Positions 42,442-51,871 are shown, counted from the first letter of the stretch. The stretch is DNA of 64,000 bases from Ruminococcus sp. (GCA_017626015.1 JAGAJO010000009.1:62001-126000); one strand, 5' to 3'. Numbers and translations are program-made. The notes: generated from the sequence alone by a model not told the origin.

Positions 42442-43020
42442 TTATTTATACATCTTATGTATGACCAGCTCGACCTGCGCTTTTACAGCACTCCCGTTTT
42501 CAAAATCAACTCTGATCACAAACGGCATAAAATCTATTATTTTCATAAAACAGCTATAGTCATATTCGGGATAATAATAGTTAAGTATGGTACTGAGCGC
42601 AGTACCATGGGTTGCAAGTACAATATTTTTGTCCTCATTTTCCGAAAGCAGTTTTTTCAGAGTTGAGACATTCCTTGCCTGTACCTCACGCAGATTTTCG
42701 CCGTTCATAATGCGGTAGTCAAAATCCGTCCATTGTTTTTTTATAAATTCAAGGAAATTATCTCCGTGCCAGCCGCCTGCATTTCTCTCTCTGAAATTTT
42801 CGTCGGTGTGTATCTCCATTCCCAGACGCTTTGAAAGCACGCCGATAGTGTCCATGCTTCTTTTATATGGACTTGACATAAGCAGGTCGATATTACATCC
42901 CTGCAACAGGTCTGCCACAGCTATGCTGTCACGCAGACCCTCAGCTGTCAGAGGTCTTGTTCTGTCATCGTGAACCGTTTTGTCGGGCTGTGCGTGTCTT
43001 ACAAAATATACGCTTGTCAT
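42442..43020 (-). CDS. Histidine phosphatase family protein
   Basis: A 192-residue phosphatase of the branch that includes phosphoglycerate mutases and broad-specificity phosphatases. The catalytic motif is FVRHAQPDKT (His9, with Ala in place of the usual Gly of RHG), the second arginine is in MSSPYKRSMDTIGVLS, FRERNAG carries the acidic partner and ATHGTALS the second His. The substrate is unknown; small size and divergent ends exclude a confident mutase call. It starts ten bases after the GH3 gene and ends 73 bases before argJ, another non-arginine gene carried in the cluster. Confidence 0.9.
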   Translation of the reverse strand: MTSVYFVRHAQPDKTVHDDRTRPLTAEGLRDSIAVADLLQGCNIDLLMSSPYKRSMDTIGVLSKRLGMEIHTDENFRERNAGGWHGDNFLEFIKKQWTDFDYRIMNGENLREVQARNVSTLKKLLSENEDKNIVLATHGTALSTILNYYYPEYDYSCFMKIIDFMPFVIRVDFENGSAVKAQVELVIHKMYK

Positions 43021-43029
43021 TGTTTCACC

Positions 43030-44373
43030 TTATTTTATCAGTCCGTATTCAGCTTTGAGCGTCAGGATCCTTTTAACGCTTTCGTCAAGCCTTTCTTCGC
43101 TGATCGTACCGCTTTCAACAGCTTCAAAAACTGCCGTATAAGCCTCGTTCAGATCGTAAGGGGCAAGTATTATATCCACGCCTGCATTGATCGCCCTGAC
43201 CGCTGCTTCGCCTGAGTTATAGGAGTTTATTATTGAGGATGCCGACATTGAATCTGTTATGACAACGCCGTCGTATCCAAGCTCCTTTCTCAGCTTTCCG
43301 CTGACCATTTCCTTTGAAAGGGAAGCGGGCAGACCGTCGTCCGCTACCTTTGGTGCGGTTATATGTCCTACCATTACCATATCCGTTACGTTGAACGTCT
43401 CGGTAAACGGGATTATTTCACATTGCATAAGCTCCACCCAGTTTTTGGAGGTGCTGGCAATCACGCCGTTTGTTCCTCCGCTTACGTCGCCGTGACCGGG
43501 GAAGTGTTTAACGGCGCTCATAATCTTTTTTTCCTTAAGACCCTTTATTTCGGCTACGACCAGCTTTGCGGCAGTCTCAGGTTCTGAGGAAAAAGCTCTG
43601 TCGCCTATTATTGTGTTTTCGGGATTCGAGTAAACGTCGGCAACGGGGGCGAAATTAAGGTTGAAGCCAAGCTTGTTAAGATATCCGCCGATAGTTTTTC
43701 CCACCGATTTAGCTGAGTCTGCGTCCTCAGATTTTCCTACGGAATTCATGCTTTCATATTTTTTTACATCAAAATTGTCATTGTTTGAGATCGTTGAAAT
43801 GCGTCCGCCTTCCTCTTCAACTCCTACAAACAAGGGAAGCTTGCTTTCCGACTGGAGATCCTCTATAAGCGTTTTAAGCTGGCTTTCGTCGGTTATGTTT
43901 TTATTGTAGACAGCCACTCCGCCCACATAGTATTTGTCCAGATTTACCTTCATCTGATCGTCCACATATGTAACTCCGACAGCTTTGTCGTCATTTACAG
44001 TAGCCGCAGAAAAATCCGTTTCAAGCGCATCGGGGCGGACTATGAACAGCTGTCCAACCTTTTCCTCTGCGGACATTTTTTTCATTGTCTTTTCAACTGT
44101 TTTCTCTATTTTCTCCTTCTGCTCCTGCTCTTTTTTCTCTTTTTCGATCAGTTCCTCCGACTTTTCCGCCTGAGAGCTGTCGTCAGACGAGGAATCAGAC
44201 GATGGATCCGTCATAACGTCAGTAGCTTCGGATATATCCTCAAATTCTGAATAAGACGAGTTCCCTTCATTCCTTTTTGTAATAGTTGTCGGATCCGGTT
44301 TTCCCACCGCTCCGCAGGCTGTGAAAACAAGCGCCGCTGCGGCAAGAGCCGATAAAAGTAATTTTCTGTTCAT
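43030..44373 (-). CDS. GH3-family NagZ-like lipoprotein, Asp-His dyad not conserved
   Basis: Glycoside hydrolase family 3 protein related to beta-N-acetylhexosaminidase NagZ/YbbD. The signal peptide ends in the lipobox FTACG, and an acidic, serine-rich linker (about 35-100) precedes the TIM barrel. Barrel motifs: PLFVGVEEEGGRIS, LNFAPVADVYSN, IGDRAFSS, VKHFPGHGD and the nucleophile Asp in VVITDSMSAS. In NagZ enzymes an Asp-x-His dyad follows KHFPGHG as acid/base; here that loop reads DVSGGTNGVIAST with neither. The enzyme may therefore be altered or inactive. It lies between argC and the histidine phosphatase gene, 23 bases after the argC stop. Confidence 0.85.
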   Translation of the reverse strand: MNRKLLLSALAAAALVFTACGAVGKPDPTTITKRNEGNSSYSEFEDISEATDVMTDPSSDSSSDDSSQAEKSEELIEKEKKEQEQKEKIEKTVEKTMKKMSAEEKVGQLFIVRPDALETDFSAATVNDDKAVGVTYVDDQMKVNLDKYYVGGVAVYNKNITDESQLKTLIEDLQSESKLPLFVGVEEEGGRISTISNNDNFDVKKYESMNSVGKSEDADSAKSVGKTIGGYLNKLGFNLNFAPVADVYSNPENTIIGDRAFSSEPETAAKLVVAEIKGLKEKKIMSAVKHFPGHGDVSGGTNGVIASTSKNWVELMQCEIIPFTETFNVTDMVMVGHITAPKVADDGLPASLSKEMVSGKLRKELGYDGVVITDSMSASSIINSYNSGEAAVRAINAGVDIILAPYDLNEAYTAVFEAVESGTISEERLDESVKRILTLKAEYGLIK

Positions 44374-44395
44374 TGCTTTGTCCTCTTACTTTATT

Positions 44396-45343
44396 TTAGT
44401 CAAGACCTGTTGCTTCGTCTATTCCCAGCATGATGTTCATACACTGCACTGCTGCTCCGCTGGCGCCTTTGCCCAGGTTGTCAAATCTGGAGCAAAGGAG
44501 TATCTGTTCGTCGTTTCCGAAAACGAACAGCTGCATATTGTTGGTGTCCGCAAGTGTGTTTGCGGCAAGAAAACCGTCCGGAAGTGTTTTTTCTCCGCCA
44601 AGCTCCATTACCTTTACAAAATGCTGTCCCGCATAATGCTCCGAAAGTATCTCATGTATATCTGTCGGAGTATATTTTTTTGCAAGACATCTTGAGATAA
44701 GCGGAACACTTACCACCATTCCGCTGAAATAGTCGTCAACTATGGGATTGAACATGGGGGGATATTTAAGCCCGCATACAGCCTGCATTTCCGGCAGATG
44801 CTTGTGACGCTGTCCCAATGCATACTGACGGGGTGAAAACATTTCGTCTGTCTTGTCATTTCCTTCAATTGCGGCGATCATTTTATTTCCTCCACCGCTG
44901 TATCCCGATACCGCATGACAGGTCAGGGGATAATCCTCCGGCAGAACGCCCGCCCTGACAAGAGGATAAACCAGAGAAATAAACCCGCTGGCATAGCAGC
45001 CGGGATTTGCTACCCGCTTTGAATTTCTGATGTTCTCACGGTGCTTTTCCGAAAGCTCAGGAAAGCCGTAATCCCAGTCAGGATTTATCCTGTGTGCAGT
45101 GGAGGCGTCGATGATCTTTACCTCCGGATTTGTGCAGAGGCTTACCGCTTCCTTTGCTGCTGCGTCCGGAAGACACAGAAAAACAATGTCCGAGCTGTTT
45201 ATAAGCTTTGATCGTTCGGCGTTGTCCTTTCTCTTGTCCTCGTCGATAAGAAGTATTTCTATATCGTCACGGCTGCCCAGTCTTTCGAATATTTTCAAAC
45301 CGGTGGTGCCTGCTTTTCCGTCAATGAACACCTTTTTTTTCAT
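44396..45343 (-). CDS. argC: N-acetyl-gamma-glutamyl-phosphate reductase, type 2
   Basis: NADPH-dependent reduction of acetylglutamyl phosphate to the semialdehyde, third step of arginine synthesis. The 315-residue length and the N-terminus KKKVFIDGKAGTTGLKIFERL mark the shorter type 2 form (AGPR 2), not the 345-residue type 1 of Bacillus. DIVFLCLPDAAAKE is the middle of the Rossmann domain, VANPGCYASGFISLVYPL holds the catalytic cysteine (about 113) and AVSGYSGGGNKMI follows. It lies 40 bases after the small membrane-protein gene. Confidence 0.95.
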   Translation of the reverse strand: MKKKVFIDGKAGTTGLKIFERLGSRDDIEILLIDEDKRKDNAERSKLINSSDIVFLCLPDAAAKEAVSLCTNPEVKIIDASTAHRINPDWDYGFPELSEKHRENIRNSKRVANPGCYASGFISLVYPLVRAGVLPEDYPLTCHAVSGYSGGGNKMIAAIEGNDKTDEMFSPRQYALGQRHKHLPEMQAVCGLKYPPMFNPIVDDYFSGMVVSVPLISRCLAKKYTPTDIHEILSEHYAGQHFVKVMELGGEKTLPDGFLAANTLADTNNMQLFVFGNDEQILLCSRFDNLGKGASGAAVQCMNIMLGIDEATGLD

Positions 45344-45383
45344 ATTTACACGTCCTTACAAATGATATTGCATACGAGCAAGT

Positions 45384-45866
45384 TTATTTTCTTTTCCCGT
45401 TTCTTTTATCAGATTTATTTCGATTCGTATCAAGGATCCCGGTATATGCCTTGTCCTCGTGCAGCTTTTTCAGCCTTCGCTGTTCTTTTTCACTGTCGAT
45501 AAGCGCTTTGTCGGCAAAGCAGTTTCCTATCCCGCACCCGAAAATTAAACAGAGCAAGGTCAGAACGATAATGTTTGGTATGATAGACTTAAAATGCGGT
45601 ACGGCGGCGTATTCCGCAGCTGTTACTAAGATCACCGCTGTATAGTAATACCAGAGAATTCCGTGGCGTTTTGCCACCTTGAAGCACAGAAATGTCATAA
45701 ATACAGGGTAGATAAGTCCGAAGCACAGCATTAACGTTATGAGGCTTACCAACAGCCTGTCGGATATGAGAAAGAGTCCGTTTGTTACGGCAGCCCATAT
45801 GATAAGCGCCAACGCAGCAGTTTTTAACGGACTGTCGGTTATCCGGCTAAATTTTTGATTTAACAT
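45384..45866 (-). CDS. Small membrane protein, uncharacterised
   Basis: No family recognised. The 160 residues have four hydrophobic segments ([60 protein letters not shown] and [18 protein letters not shown]) followed by a basic, charged tail of about 45 residues ([18 protein letters not shown] to [11 protein letters not shown]). The start lies 20 bases inside the 3' end of argH, so translation is coupled to it. Position between argH and argC suggests co-expression with the arginine genes; an exporter or channel role cannot be read from the sequence. Confidence 0.7.
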   Translation of the reverse strand: MLNQKFSRITDSPLKTAALALIIWAAVTNGLFLISDRLLVSLITLMLCFGLIYPVFMTFLCFKVAKRHGILWYYYTAVILVTAAEYAAVPHFKSIIPNIIVLTLLCLIFGCGIGNCFADKALIDSEKEQRRLKKLHEDKAYTGILDTNRNKSDKRNGKRK

Positions 45867-47220
45867 ATTCGATCTGTGCCTTTACCGATTCGGGAGCGGG
45901 ACCGCCCGGAACCTTTCTCTGCATAACACACGCATCAAGGCTGATAGCCTCGTAAACGTCGCTGCCGAATTTATCGGTAAGCTTTTTGTATTCCTCGAGA
46001 GGAAGAGTTTCAAGTGTACAGCTCTTTTCAATGCAGGTATGTACAAGCGTACCTGTGATCTTATATGCGTCTCTGAAAGGCATACCTTTTTTTACAAGAT
46101 AATCTGCGCAGTCGGTAGCGTTTATAAAGCCTTTTGCAGCTGCCGCTCTCATATTTTCTGGAATAACTGTCATTGTGGCAAGCATTGGATCGAAGGTCTT
46201 AAGGCAGAGCTTAACGGTGTCGATCGCATCGAAGATCGCCTCCTTGTCCTCCTGCATATCCTTATTATATGCCAGAGGTATACCCTTCATCATGACCAGC
46301 AGAGTGTTCAGATCCCCGTAAACACGTCCGGTCTTTCCTCTGATAAGCTCGGTCACGTCGGGATTTTTCTTCTGAGGCATAATCGATGAGCCGGTAGCGT
46401 AGGCATCGTCAAGCTCGATAAATTTAAATTCCCACGAGCACCACATAATGATCTCCTCTGAGAACCGGGAAAGATGCATCATAAGTATCGATATAGCCGA
46501 AGCAAGCTCTATGCAGAAATCTCTGTCGGAAACTCCGTCAAGGGAGTTCTGCGTGATCTCGTCAAAACCGAGAAGTCCGCAGACCTTTTGTCTGTCGATA
46601 GGGTAGGTAGTAGAGGCAAGTGCGCCGCTGCCAAGAGGCATGACGTTCATTCTGCTGCGGCAGTCCTCAAGTCTGCCGATATCTCTCAGCAGCATATTTG
46701 AATATGCCATGAGGTGGTGCGCAAAGGTTATAGGCTGCGCTCTCTGCATATGGGTATAGCCCGGCATGACCGTGTTAAGATTCCGGTCTGCAAGGGTAAG
46801 TATAGTCTTTTCAAGCGTCTTTACAAGGCCGATTATTTCTGCCGTTTCTTCACGCAGATACATTCTTATATCAAGTGCGACCTGATCGTTCCTTGAACGG
46901 GCGGTATGAAGTCTTTTGCCCGTATCTCCGAGACGGGCTGTAAGCTCCGCCTCCACAAACATATGAATGTCCTCGGCTGTGGAGTCGAACTTAAGCTTTC
47001 CGCTGTCAATGTCTTCAAGGATCGACTTCAGACCTCCAATTATTTTTTTGCTCTCCTCAATGTTGATTATTCCGCATTCGCCCAGCATCTGAGCGTGCGC
47101 CATAGAACCCTGGATATCCTGCCTGTACATTCTTGCATCAAAGGAAATTGACGAATTGAAATCGTTCACTCTTTCGTCTACTTCCTTCGTGAATCTTCCT
47201 GCCCACATTTTACCTGCCAT
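45847..47220 (-). CDS. argH: Argininosuccinate lyase
   Basis: Splits argininosuccinate into arginine and fumarate, the final step. The 457 residues show the fumarase/aspartase superfamily regions: [20 protein letters not shown] at the start, [20 protein letters not shown] (second region), [18 protein letters not shown] with the catalytic His and the signature [16 protein letters not shown] with the catalytic serine loop. [16 protein letters not shown] ends the protein. It starts 23 bases after the membrane protein with the glutamine-rich tail and overlaps the small membrane protein at its 3' end. Confidence 0.97.
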   Translation of the reverse strand: MAGKMWAGRFTKEVDERVNDFNSSISFDARMYRQDIQGSMAHAQMLGECGIINIEESKKIIGGLKSILEDIDSGKLKFDSTAEDIHMFVEAELTARLGDTGKRLHTARSRNDQVALDIRMYLREETAEIIGLVKTLEKTILTLADRNLNTVMPGYTHMQRAQPITFAHHLMAYSNMLLRDIGRLEDCRSRMNVMPLGSGALASTTYPIDRQKVCGLLGFDEITQNSLDGVSDRDFCIELASAISILMMHLSRFSEEIIMWCSWEFKFIELDDAYATGSSIMPQKKNPDVTELIRGKTGRVYGDLNTLLVMMKGIPLAYNKDMQEDKEAIFDAIDTVKLCLKTFDPMLATMTVIPENMRAAAAKGFINATDCADYLVKKGMPFRDAYKITGTLVHTCIEKSCTLETLPLEEYKKLTDKFGSDVYEAISLDACVMQRKVPGGPAPESVKAQIEYVKSKI

Positions 47221-47243
47221 TTTATTAATACCGTCCTTTGTAA

Positions 47244-48050
47244 TTAGTAGCGATTCTGGTTGTCGTTCCGGGGATCGTAATACTGTCCCTGATCGTATGT
47301 GCCGGGCGCATTGTTATATGCGTTCGGCGGAATATAGTTTCCGTTTGACGGAGCGCCGTACTGACCGTTCTGCATATTTGCGTCCGTAGGAACGAACTGT
47401 CCGTTCTGTCCGTACATATTGTTCTGCTGATAGGGCATATATTGGTTGTTATACTGATTATACTGACCATAGGGATTATATAGATTTTGGGGTTTGTCGG
47501 ATTTTACAAGGCTGTGGATCGATGTCAGAGAAAGGACAAAGAAAATGAATGCTGAGAAAAACATTCCGCAAAGCAGAAAGATAATTCCTTCTTCCTTTTC
47601 CAGTATATCAGTATTCTTGTTTATCTCGATCGCAGAGTATCCGTAGGACGACAGAAGCTTTTCGTTTTCCAGCGAGCTGAAATCCTCTTTGCCTATCTTC
47701 ACGAGGATATCACTTAAATAGAGAAAAGCGTTGACGAATTTAAGCCCCATAAATTGCAGTACCGCAGCTGCCGCAAGATTGAACGTTCTGAAGAAAATGC
47801 TTATCCCGGAAGAACCCCTTCTTGCGATAAAGCTGAGGGCAAGACCGAGCAGTGTGCCGAAAAACACGATCCTGAACGCTTTGAACGACGCCATCATGCT
47901 TTTTACCATTCCAATTGTTATACTGTCGACGTTGACCTCTGCAGCGTCGATCGCCAATGTGATGGTCTCAAAGCATGCGTATACGGACAGTGCTGCGCAT
48001 ATAAAAATTACGATCCTGAATATGATATTCAGCACTTTTGAATTACCCAT
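47244..48050 (-). CDS. Membrane protein with Tyr/Asn/Gln/Pro-rich tail
   Basis: No family recognised. Residues 1-180 hold four hydrophobic segments: [53 protein letters not shown] and [19 protein letters not shown]. Residues about 190-268 form a low-complexity tail built from Tyr, Asn, Gln, Gly and Pro (for instance [20 protein letters not shown]), lacking charges except near the end. Such tails occur in bacterial envelope proteins and can drive assembly, but no role is known here. It lies in the arginine cluster between the second pentapeptide gene and argH, with 24 bases to argH. Confidence 0.65.
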   Translation of the reverse strand: MGNSKVLNIIFRIVIFICAALSVYACFETITLAIDAAEVNVDSITIGMVKSMMASFKAFRIVFFGTLLGLALSFIARRGSSGISIFFRTFNLAAAAVLQFMGLKFVNAFLYLSDILVKIGKEDFSSLENEKLLSSYGYSAIEINKNTDILEKEEGIIFLLCGMFFSAFIFFVLSLTSIHSLVKSDKPQNLYNPYGQYNQYNNQYMPYQQNNMYGQNGQFVPTDANMQNGQYGAPSNGNYIPPNAYNNAPGTYDQGQYYDPRNDNQNRY

Positions 48051-48167
48051 AATTTATCCCCCATAGTTATAGTTTCGTTTTTGAAGCACAGAATAAAAAC
48101 GTATGGGCAAAATAACCCGTAAATCGGATTATCCTGCCCTATGTACGCCGTTATTGAGCTTGTGAAG

Positions 48168-48602
48168 CTAAACTTCCTTTTCGTGCTGCTCAAGAAGCTT
48201 CTGAATATCTACTCCGTTGATCTTCAGACCGTCTATTTTGCAGTCGTTGATCTCAACTCCTGATAGATCGCAGTGAACAAACTGTGAATTTTTCAGATCC
48301 GGGTTTTTGAACTCAACGTTATTCATAATAGAGCATCCGAAGCGCGAGCCGCTTATATTGATCCCCAAAAATCTTGAGTTGACCATATACATATCGGTGA
48401 ATTTGCCGTTCTGCATACTTACGTTGTCGAAATTTGCATTGTCCATGTTAACGTCCTCGAAGTTTGCATCCTTGAGATTAACGTTGCTGAACTTTGCTCC
48501 TCCGAGGTTAACGTCCTCAAAGGAAGAATTCGGCAGGCTGTCATAGGAAATTTCCACCTTTTTATCGAAGCCGGCTTCAAAAATGTTTGATGTGTCTGAC
48601 AT
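48168..48602 (-). CDS. Pentapeptide-repeat protein (small)
   Basis: A 144-residue protein whose residues 25-130 are almost entirely pentapeptide repeats: SFEDVNLGGAKFSNVNLKDA, NFEDVNMDNANFDNVSMQNG and following, with the central Phe/Leu at each fifth position. No cysteine-rich variant and no signal peptide are present, in contrast to the larger pentapeptide protein at 33717-34367. The short charged C-terminus (KLLEQHEKEV) may form a helix for dimerisation. It follows argG by 36 bases and belongs to the arginine transcript; function unknown. Confidence 0.85.
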   Translation of the reverse strand: MSDTSNIFEAGFDKKVEISYDSLPNSSFEDVNLGGAKFSNVNLKDANFEDVNMDNANFDNVSMQNGKFTDMYMVNSRFLGINISGSRFGCSIMNNVEFKNPDLKNSQFVHCDLSGVEINDCKIDGLKINGVDIQKLLEQHEKEV

Positions 48603-48638
48603 ATTAAAAACCTCCCAAATACTGTAATAATGTTTTAT

Positions 48639-49871
48639 TTACTTGTTGGCGTTTCTCTTCTGCTCAAGTTTTGCACGAACCTTTATAGGCAGACCGAATA
48701 GATTGATAAATCCTGCCGAATCAGCCTGATTGTAAACGTCGTCCTCGTCAAATGTTGCGACCTCTTCATCATAAAGGGTGTAAGGCGAAGTAACGCCGGC
48801 ATTTATGATGTTGCCCTTGTACAGCTTAAGCTTAACATCGCCGGTAACGGTTTTCTGCGTTTCGGTAACGAATGCGCTCATGGCCTCTCTGAGAGGAGTG
48901 AACCACTGACCGTTGTATACGATGTCGGCAAACTTTATGCCGAGATACTGCTTGATCCTTGCTGTTTCCTTATCAATCGTAATAGTTTCAAGGATCTCAT
49001 GAGCCTTATAAAGAATTGTTCCGCCGGGAGTTTCGTACACGCCTCTGGACTTCATGCCCACCAGTCTGTTTTCAACCAGATCGGCAAGACCGATACCGTT
49101 TGCTCCTCCAAGCTCGTTAAGCTTTGTAACAAGCTCCTTGCCGTTCATCTCAACGCCGTCGATGGATGTAGGTATGCCCTTTTCAAAATGAATGGTGATA
49201 TAGGTAGGCTTATCTGGAGCCATGATAGGTGAAACACCCATTTCCAGGAAACCTGGCTTTTCATACTGCGGCTCGTTTGCGGGATCCTCAAGATCCAGTC
49301 CCTCGTGGGAAAGGTGCCACAGGTTCTTGTCCTTGGAATAGTTGGTCTCTCTGTTGATCTTAAGAGGAATGTTGTGAGCCTCTGCATACTCGATCTCCTG
49401 CTCTCTGGACTTAAGATCCCAGATCCTCCAAGGAGCGATGATCTGCATATCGGGAGCGAACGCCTTTATAGCCAGCTCAAATCTTACCTGATCGTTTCCC
49501 TTTCCGGTGCAGCCGTGGCATATAGCGTCGGCGCCCTCCTTGAGAGCGATCTCGGCGATCCTTTTTGCGATAATAGGACGTGCAAAGGAAGTACCGAGCA
49601 GATACTGATTTTCATAAACGGCGCCTGCCTGAACGGTAGGATATACATAATCCTCGATAAATTCTTCAGTAAGGTCTTCTATGTAGAGCTTTGAAGCGCC
49701 TGTTTTGATAGCCTTTTCCTCAAGACCGTCAAGCTCAGTACCCTGACCTACGTTTCCCGAAACAGCGATGACCTCGCAGTTGTTGTAGTTTTCCTTAAGC
49801 CACGGAATAATAATAGAAGTGTCAAGTCCGCCGGAATAAGCAAGCACAACCTTTTTGATTTCTTTTGCCAT
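48639..49871 (-). CDS. argG: Argininosuccinate synthase
   Basis: Condenses citrulline and aspartate using ATP. The ATG at 49871, behind GGAGGAG, gives 410 residues beginning [19 protein letters not shown], the N-type PP-loop; an upstream in-frame ATG at 49904 adds an unconserved decapeptide before the ribosome site. Further motifs: [54 protein letters not shown] (in two halves) and [11 protein letters not shown]. It is the first gene of the arginine cluster, preceded by a near-perfect promoter. A downstream small pentapeptide gene follows within 36 bases. Confidence 0.97.
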   Translation of the reverse strand: MAKEIKKVVLAYSGGLDTSIIIPWLKENYNNCEVIAVSGNVGQGTELDGLEEKAIKTGASKLYIEDLTEEFIEDYVYPTVQAGAVYENQYLLGTSFARPIIAKRIAEIALKEGADAICHGCTGKGNDQVRFELAIKAFAPDMQIIAPWRIWDLKSREQEIEYAEAHNIPLKINRETNYSKDKNLWHLSHEGLDLEDPANEPQYEKPGFLEMGVSPIMAPDKPTYITIHFEKGIPTSIDGVEMNGKELVTKLNELGGANGIGLADLVENRLVGMKSRGVYETPGGTILYKAHEILETITIDKETARIKQYLGIKFADIVYNGQWFTPLREAMSAFVTETQKTVTGDVKLKLYKGNIINAGVTSPYTLYDEEVATFDEDDVYNQADSAGFINLFGLPIKVRAKLEQKRNANK

Positions 49872-49933
49872 AATATACTCCTCCATGATGTGAATTTCAG
49901 GCATAAGGTTTTTAATATAATCAGATAATATAT

Positions 49934-49961
49934 ATTATACACCATTATGCATTATTGTCAA
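49934..49961 (-). promoter_or_regulatory. Promoter of the arginine cluster
   Basis: On the minus strand a perfect TTGACA (complement of 49956-49961) and a perfect TATAAT (complement of 49934-49939) are 16 bases apart, about 65 bases ahead of argG. The spacer contains TGCATAAT, one of several similar motifs nearby. Confidence 0.85.
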
Positions 49962-50048
49962 GGGCTTTTGCATAAATTTTCAGAAAATATGCAAAATATT
50001 ATGCTTATCAATGAATAAAAATCATAAATATGCATAATTCTATTCATT
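49945..50048. promoter_or_regulatory. Possible ArgR binding region upstream of argG
   Basis: The AT-rich stretch carries several TGCATAA/TGAATAA-like half-sites: TATGCATTATT inside the promoter spacer, TTGCATAAAT, ATATGCAAAATATTATGC, ATGAATAAAAATCAT (50011-50025) and TGCATAATTCTATTCA (50031-50046). They resemble the ARG-box half-site TGAAT/ATTCA, but spacing varies and no copy is a full consensus. The cluster at an arginine promoter makes ArgR control plausible. Confidence 0.35.
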
Positions 50049-50172
50049 CGCAGCGTTTCACGCTGCATTTTACAGGTAAAGCCGGTGTTTTTTTACGTCA
50101 AAAAACAACATCTTGTTTCAATACCTGATATCATTATACCATATATTCCGAAAAAAAGCAATAACAAAAAGG

Positions 50173-50201
50173 TTGCATTTTTTGAATTTTTATAGTATAA
50201 T
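50173..50201 (+). promoter_or_regulatory. Promoter of the flavin reductase-like gene
   Basis: TTGCAT (50173-50178) and a perfect TATAAT (50196-50201) are separated by 17 bases, 26 bases before the start codon. Confidence 0.7.
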
Positions 50202-50227
50202 TAAATAAGCAATCAGGAAAGGCGGTT

Positions 50228-50812
50228 ATGGTCATGACGAAAAACGAACTTGAAGCTATAGGATTTACAAAGGTATCTCCAATAATACTTGATACAATGG
50301 ATTTCAATCCGTATCGTAAGGTCGGCAAGGACTGGTTTCTGGTCACGGCAGGGAACGAAAGCGGCTGGAACACAATGACGGCGTCATGGGGATTTGCAGG
50401 CGTAATGTGGGGAAAGAACACCTTCACCACAGTAATCAGACCCCAGAGATACACAAAGGAGTTTATTGACAAGGAAGAATACTTTACAATTTCATTTTTT
50501 GGTGAGGAAATGAAAAAAGCGTTAAGCTATTGCGGTTCGCACAGCGGCAGAGATTGCGACAAGGCAAAGGAAACGGGACTTACCCCCATGTTCATCAATG
50601 ACAGCAGCGAGGTTTACGATGGTGAACACAGTTTTGATGTTACTTCATTCGAGCAGGCGGAGCTTGTGCTGGTGTGCAGAAAGGCATATGTTCAGGAGAT
50701 GAGACCGGAGTGCTTCACCGTTAAGGAAAACGACGAAAAGTGGTACGCCGAAAAGGACTACCATGTTCAGTATATCGGTGAAGTTCGGGCGGCATACATT
50801 CGGGAAAAGTAG
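50228..50812 (+). CDS. Flavin reductase-like (FMN-binding split barrel) protein
   Basis: A 194-residue protein of the flavin reductase-like family, which binds FMN in a split beta-barrel and often reduces flavin or another substrate with NAD(P)H. WFLVTAGNESGWNTMTASWG is the typical FMN phosphate strand, followed by MWGKNTFTTVIRPQRYTKEFI and YFTISFFGEEMKKALSYCGSHSGRD, which matches the family's second conserved stretch. The C-terminus YHVQYIGEVRAAYI closes the barrel. AGGAAAGG precedes the start; an alternative ATG lies two codons on (50234). It stands alone behind its own promoter. The physiological substrate is unknown. Confidence 0.88.
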   Translation: MVMTKNELEAIGFTKVSPIILDTMDFNPYRKVGKDWFLVTAGNESGWNTMTASWGFAGVMWGKNTFTTVIRPQRYTKEFIDKEEYFTISFFGEEMKKALSYCGSHSGRDCDKAKETGLTPMFINDSSEVYDGEHSFDVTSFEQAELVLVCRKAYVQEMRPECFTVKENDEKWYAEKDYHVQYIGEVRAAYIREK

Positions 50813-50887
50813 ATATATCGGACTTTAAGAGGGAGCAGCAGATGCTGCTCTCTTAATTTTTTTATGTTAAATTTGTGCAATATGCCT

Positions 50888-50917
50888 ATGACAAAATCAA
50901 AAAAAATATGTTATAAT
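50888..50917 (+). promoter_or_regulatory. Likely promoter of the CarD gene
   Basis: ATGACA (50888-50893) and a perfect TATAAT (50912-50917) are 18 bases apart in an AT-rich gap before the CarD-family gene. Confidence 0.6.
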
Positions 50918-50978
50918 TATTATACTAATTAAAATAATCATTATATTGACGTTATCTTAAGGAAAGGTGTGGGATTTT

Positions 50979-51488
50979 ATGTATAAGACGGGAAGCGTCG
51001 TTTCATACGGGTCATCGGGCGTTTGCAGGATAGACGGCGAGATACGGCAGAGAGTAAAGGGCGAAATGAAGCAATATCTTGTTCTGAAGCCTGTTTTCAG
51101 AGACAATTCTACCGTATATATCCCGTTGGATAACAATAAGCTTATGTCAAGACTTAAGCCGGTCATAACAGATACCGAGGCTGAAGAAGTGATCTCGGCA
51201 ATGTCTGATTGCGATGAACGCTGGATATCCGATGACGGGCAGAGAACGGTCCTTTTCCGGGAGATCCTTTCCGAAGGGGATGTCAAGCGTGTTGCCATGA
51301 TGGTGCATTCTCTTTATATGCACAGGAAGTCGCAGCTTGCCAAGGGCAGAAAGCTCCATGCATCTGACGAGCATTTTTTTAAGGATGCCGAGCAGCTGCT
51401 GTTCGATCAGCTTGCCCACGCTCTGGGGATACAGCCTGACGAGGTCGGGGGATATCTCACACGCCGTCTGGCAGCACGGCTTGCATGA
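50979..51488 (+). CDS. CarD-family transcriptional regulator
   Basis: Binds the RNA polymerase beta subunit and adjusts promoter opening. The ATG at 50979 has AGGAAAGG at a suitable distance and gives 169 residues; a GTG at 50967 is possible but lies inside that site. The N-terminal Tudor-like RNA polymerase-interaction domain (residues 1-60) reads YKTGSVVSYGSSGVCRIDGE, then KQYLVLKPVFRDNSTVYIPLDN, the typical CarD_CdnL_TRCF pattern. The C-terminal helical domain ends EQLLFDQLAHALGIQPDEVGGYL. Clostridial CarD proteins of this size are common; targets are unknown. Confidence 0.92.
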   Translation: MYKTGSVVSYGSSGVCRIDGEIRQRVKGEMKQYLVLKPVFRDNSTVYIPLDNNKLMSRLKPVITDTEAEEVISAMSDCDERWISDDGQRTVLFREILSEGDVKRVAMMVHSLYMHRKSQLAKGRKLHASDEHFFKDAEQLLFDQLAHALGIQPDEVGGYLTRRLAARLA

Positions 51489-51536
51489 CGGACTGGCAGA
51501 CCGGGATATGATTTGTGTAATTTTTCTTTTAAGGAC

Positions 51537-51565
51537 TTGACAAATCCGACACGGTATGATATACT
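51537..51565 (+). promoter_or_regulatory. Promoter of the tyrosine T-box transcript
   Basis: A perfect TTGACA (51537-51542) and TATACT (51560-51565) are 17 bases apart, just before the T-box leader. Confidence 0.82.
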
Positions 51566-51579
51566 TCACATAATGTGTA

Positions 51580-51849
51580 AATGCAGTGACGGGAATAAGT
51601 AGCGTCGTTCCGGCGTTTCAGAGAGCTTTCGGGCGGTGGAAGAAAGTACGGCGGACGAAGTGCGAATACCTCTCCGAGCGGATCTTGCGAATGTGTGCAG
51701 TGTTGTACAGTAGTGAGATACGGGTGCGCCCGTTAAAGCGCAGAGGCTTAGCTTTTTGCCGAGCCGTAAAGGTCGGGATATTCCGATAAACTGAGGTGGT
51801 ACCACGATAATTCGTCCTCTGATAAGCTTAGGCTTGTCGGAGGATTTTT
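51580..51849 (+). promoter_or_regulatory. Tyrosine-specific T-box leader with terminator
   Basis: The stem I apical segment TTTCAGAGAGCTTTCGGGCG (from about 51618) parallels that of the trp leader. GAA followed by TAC (51667-51669) is the predicted specifier, a tyrosine codon, in the same context as the GAA-TGG of the trp leader. The T-box core is AGGTGGTACCACG (51794-51806); its bulge TGGT would pair with an ACCA end, matching the A73 discriminator of tRNA-Tyr. The terminator TCCTCTGATAAGC/GCTTGTCGGAGGA (51815-51843) with five T follows. tyrS lies 2.2 kb downstream. Confidence 0.94.
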
Positions 51850-51871
51850 ATTTTTGAATTTCGGAGGAAAA

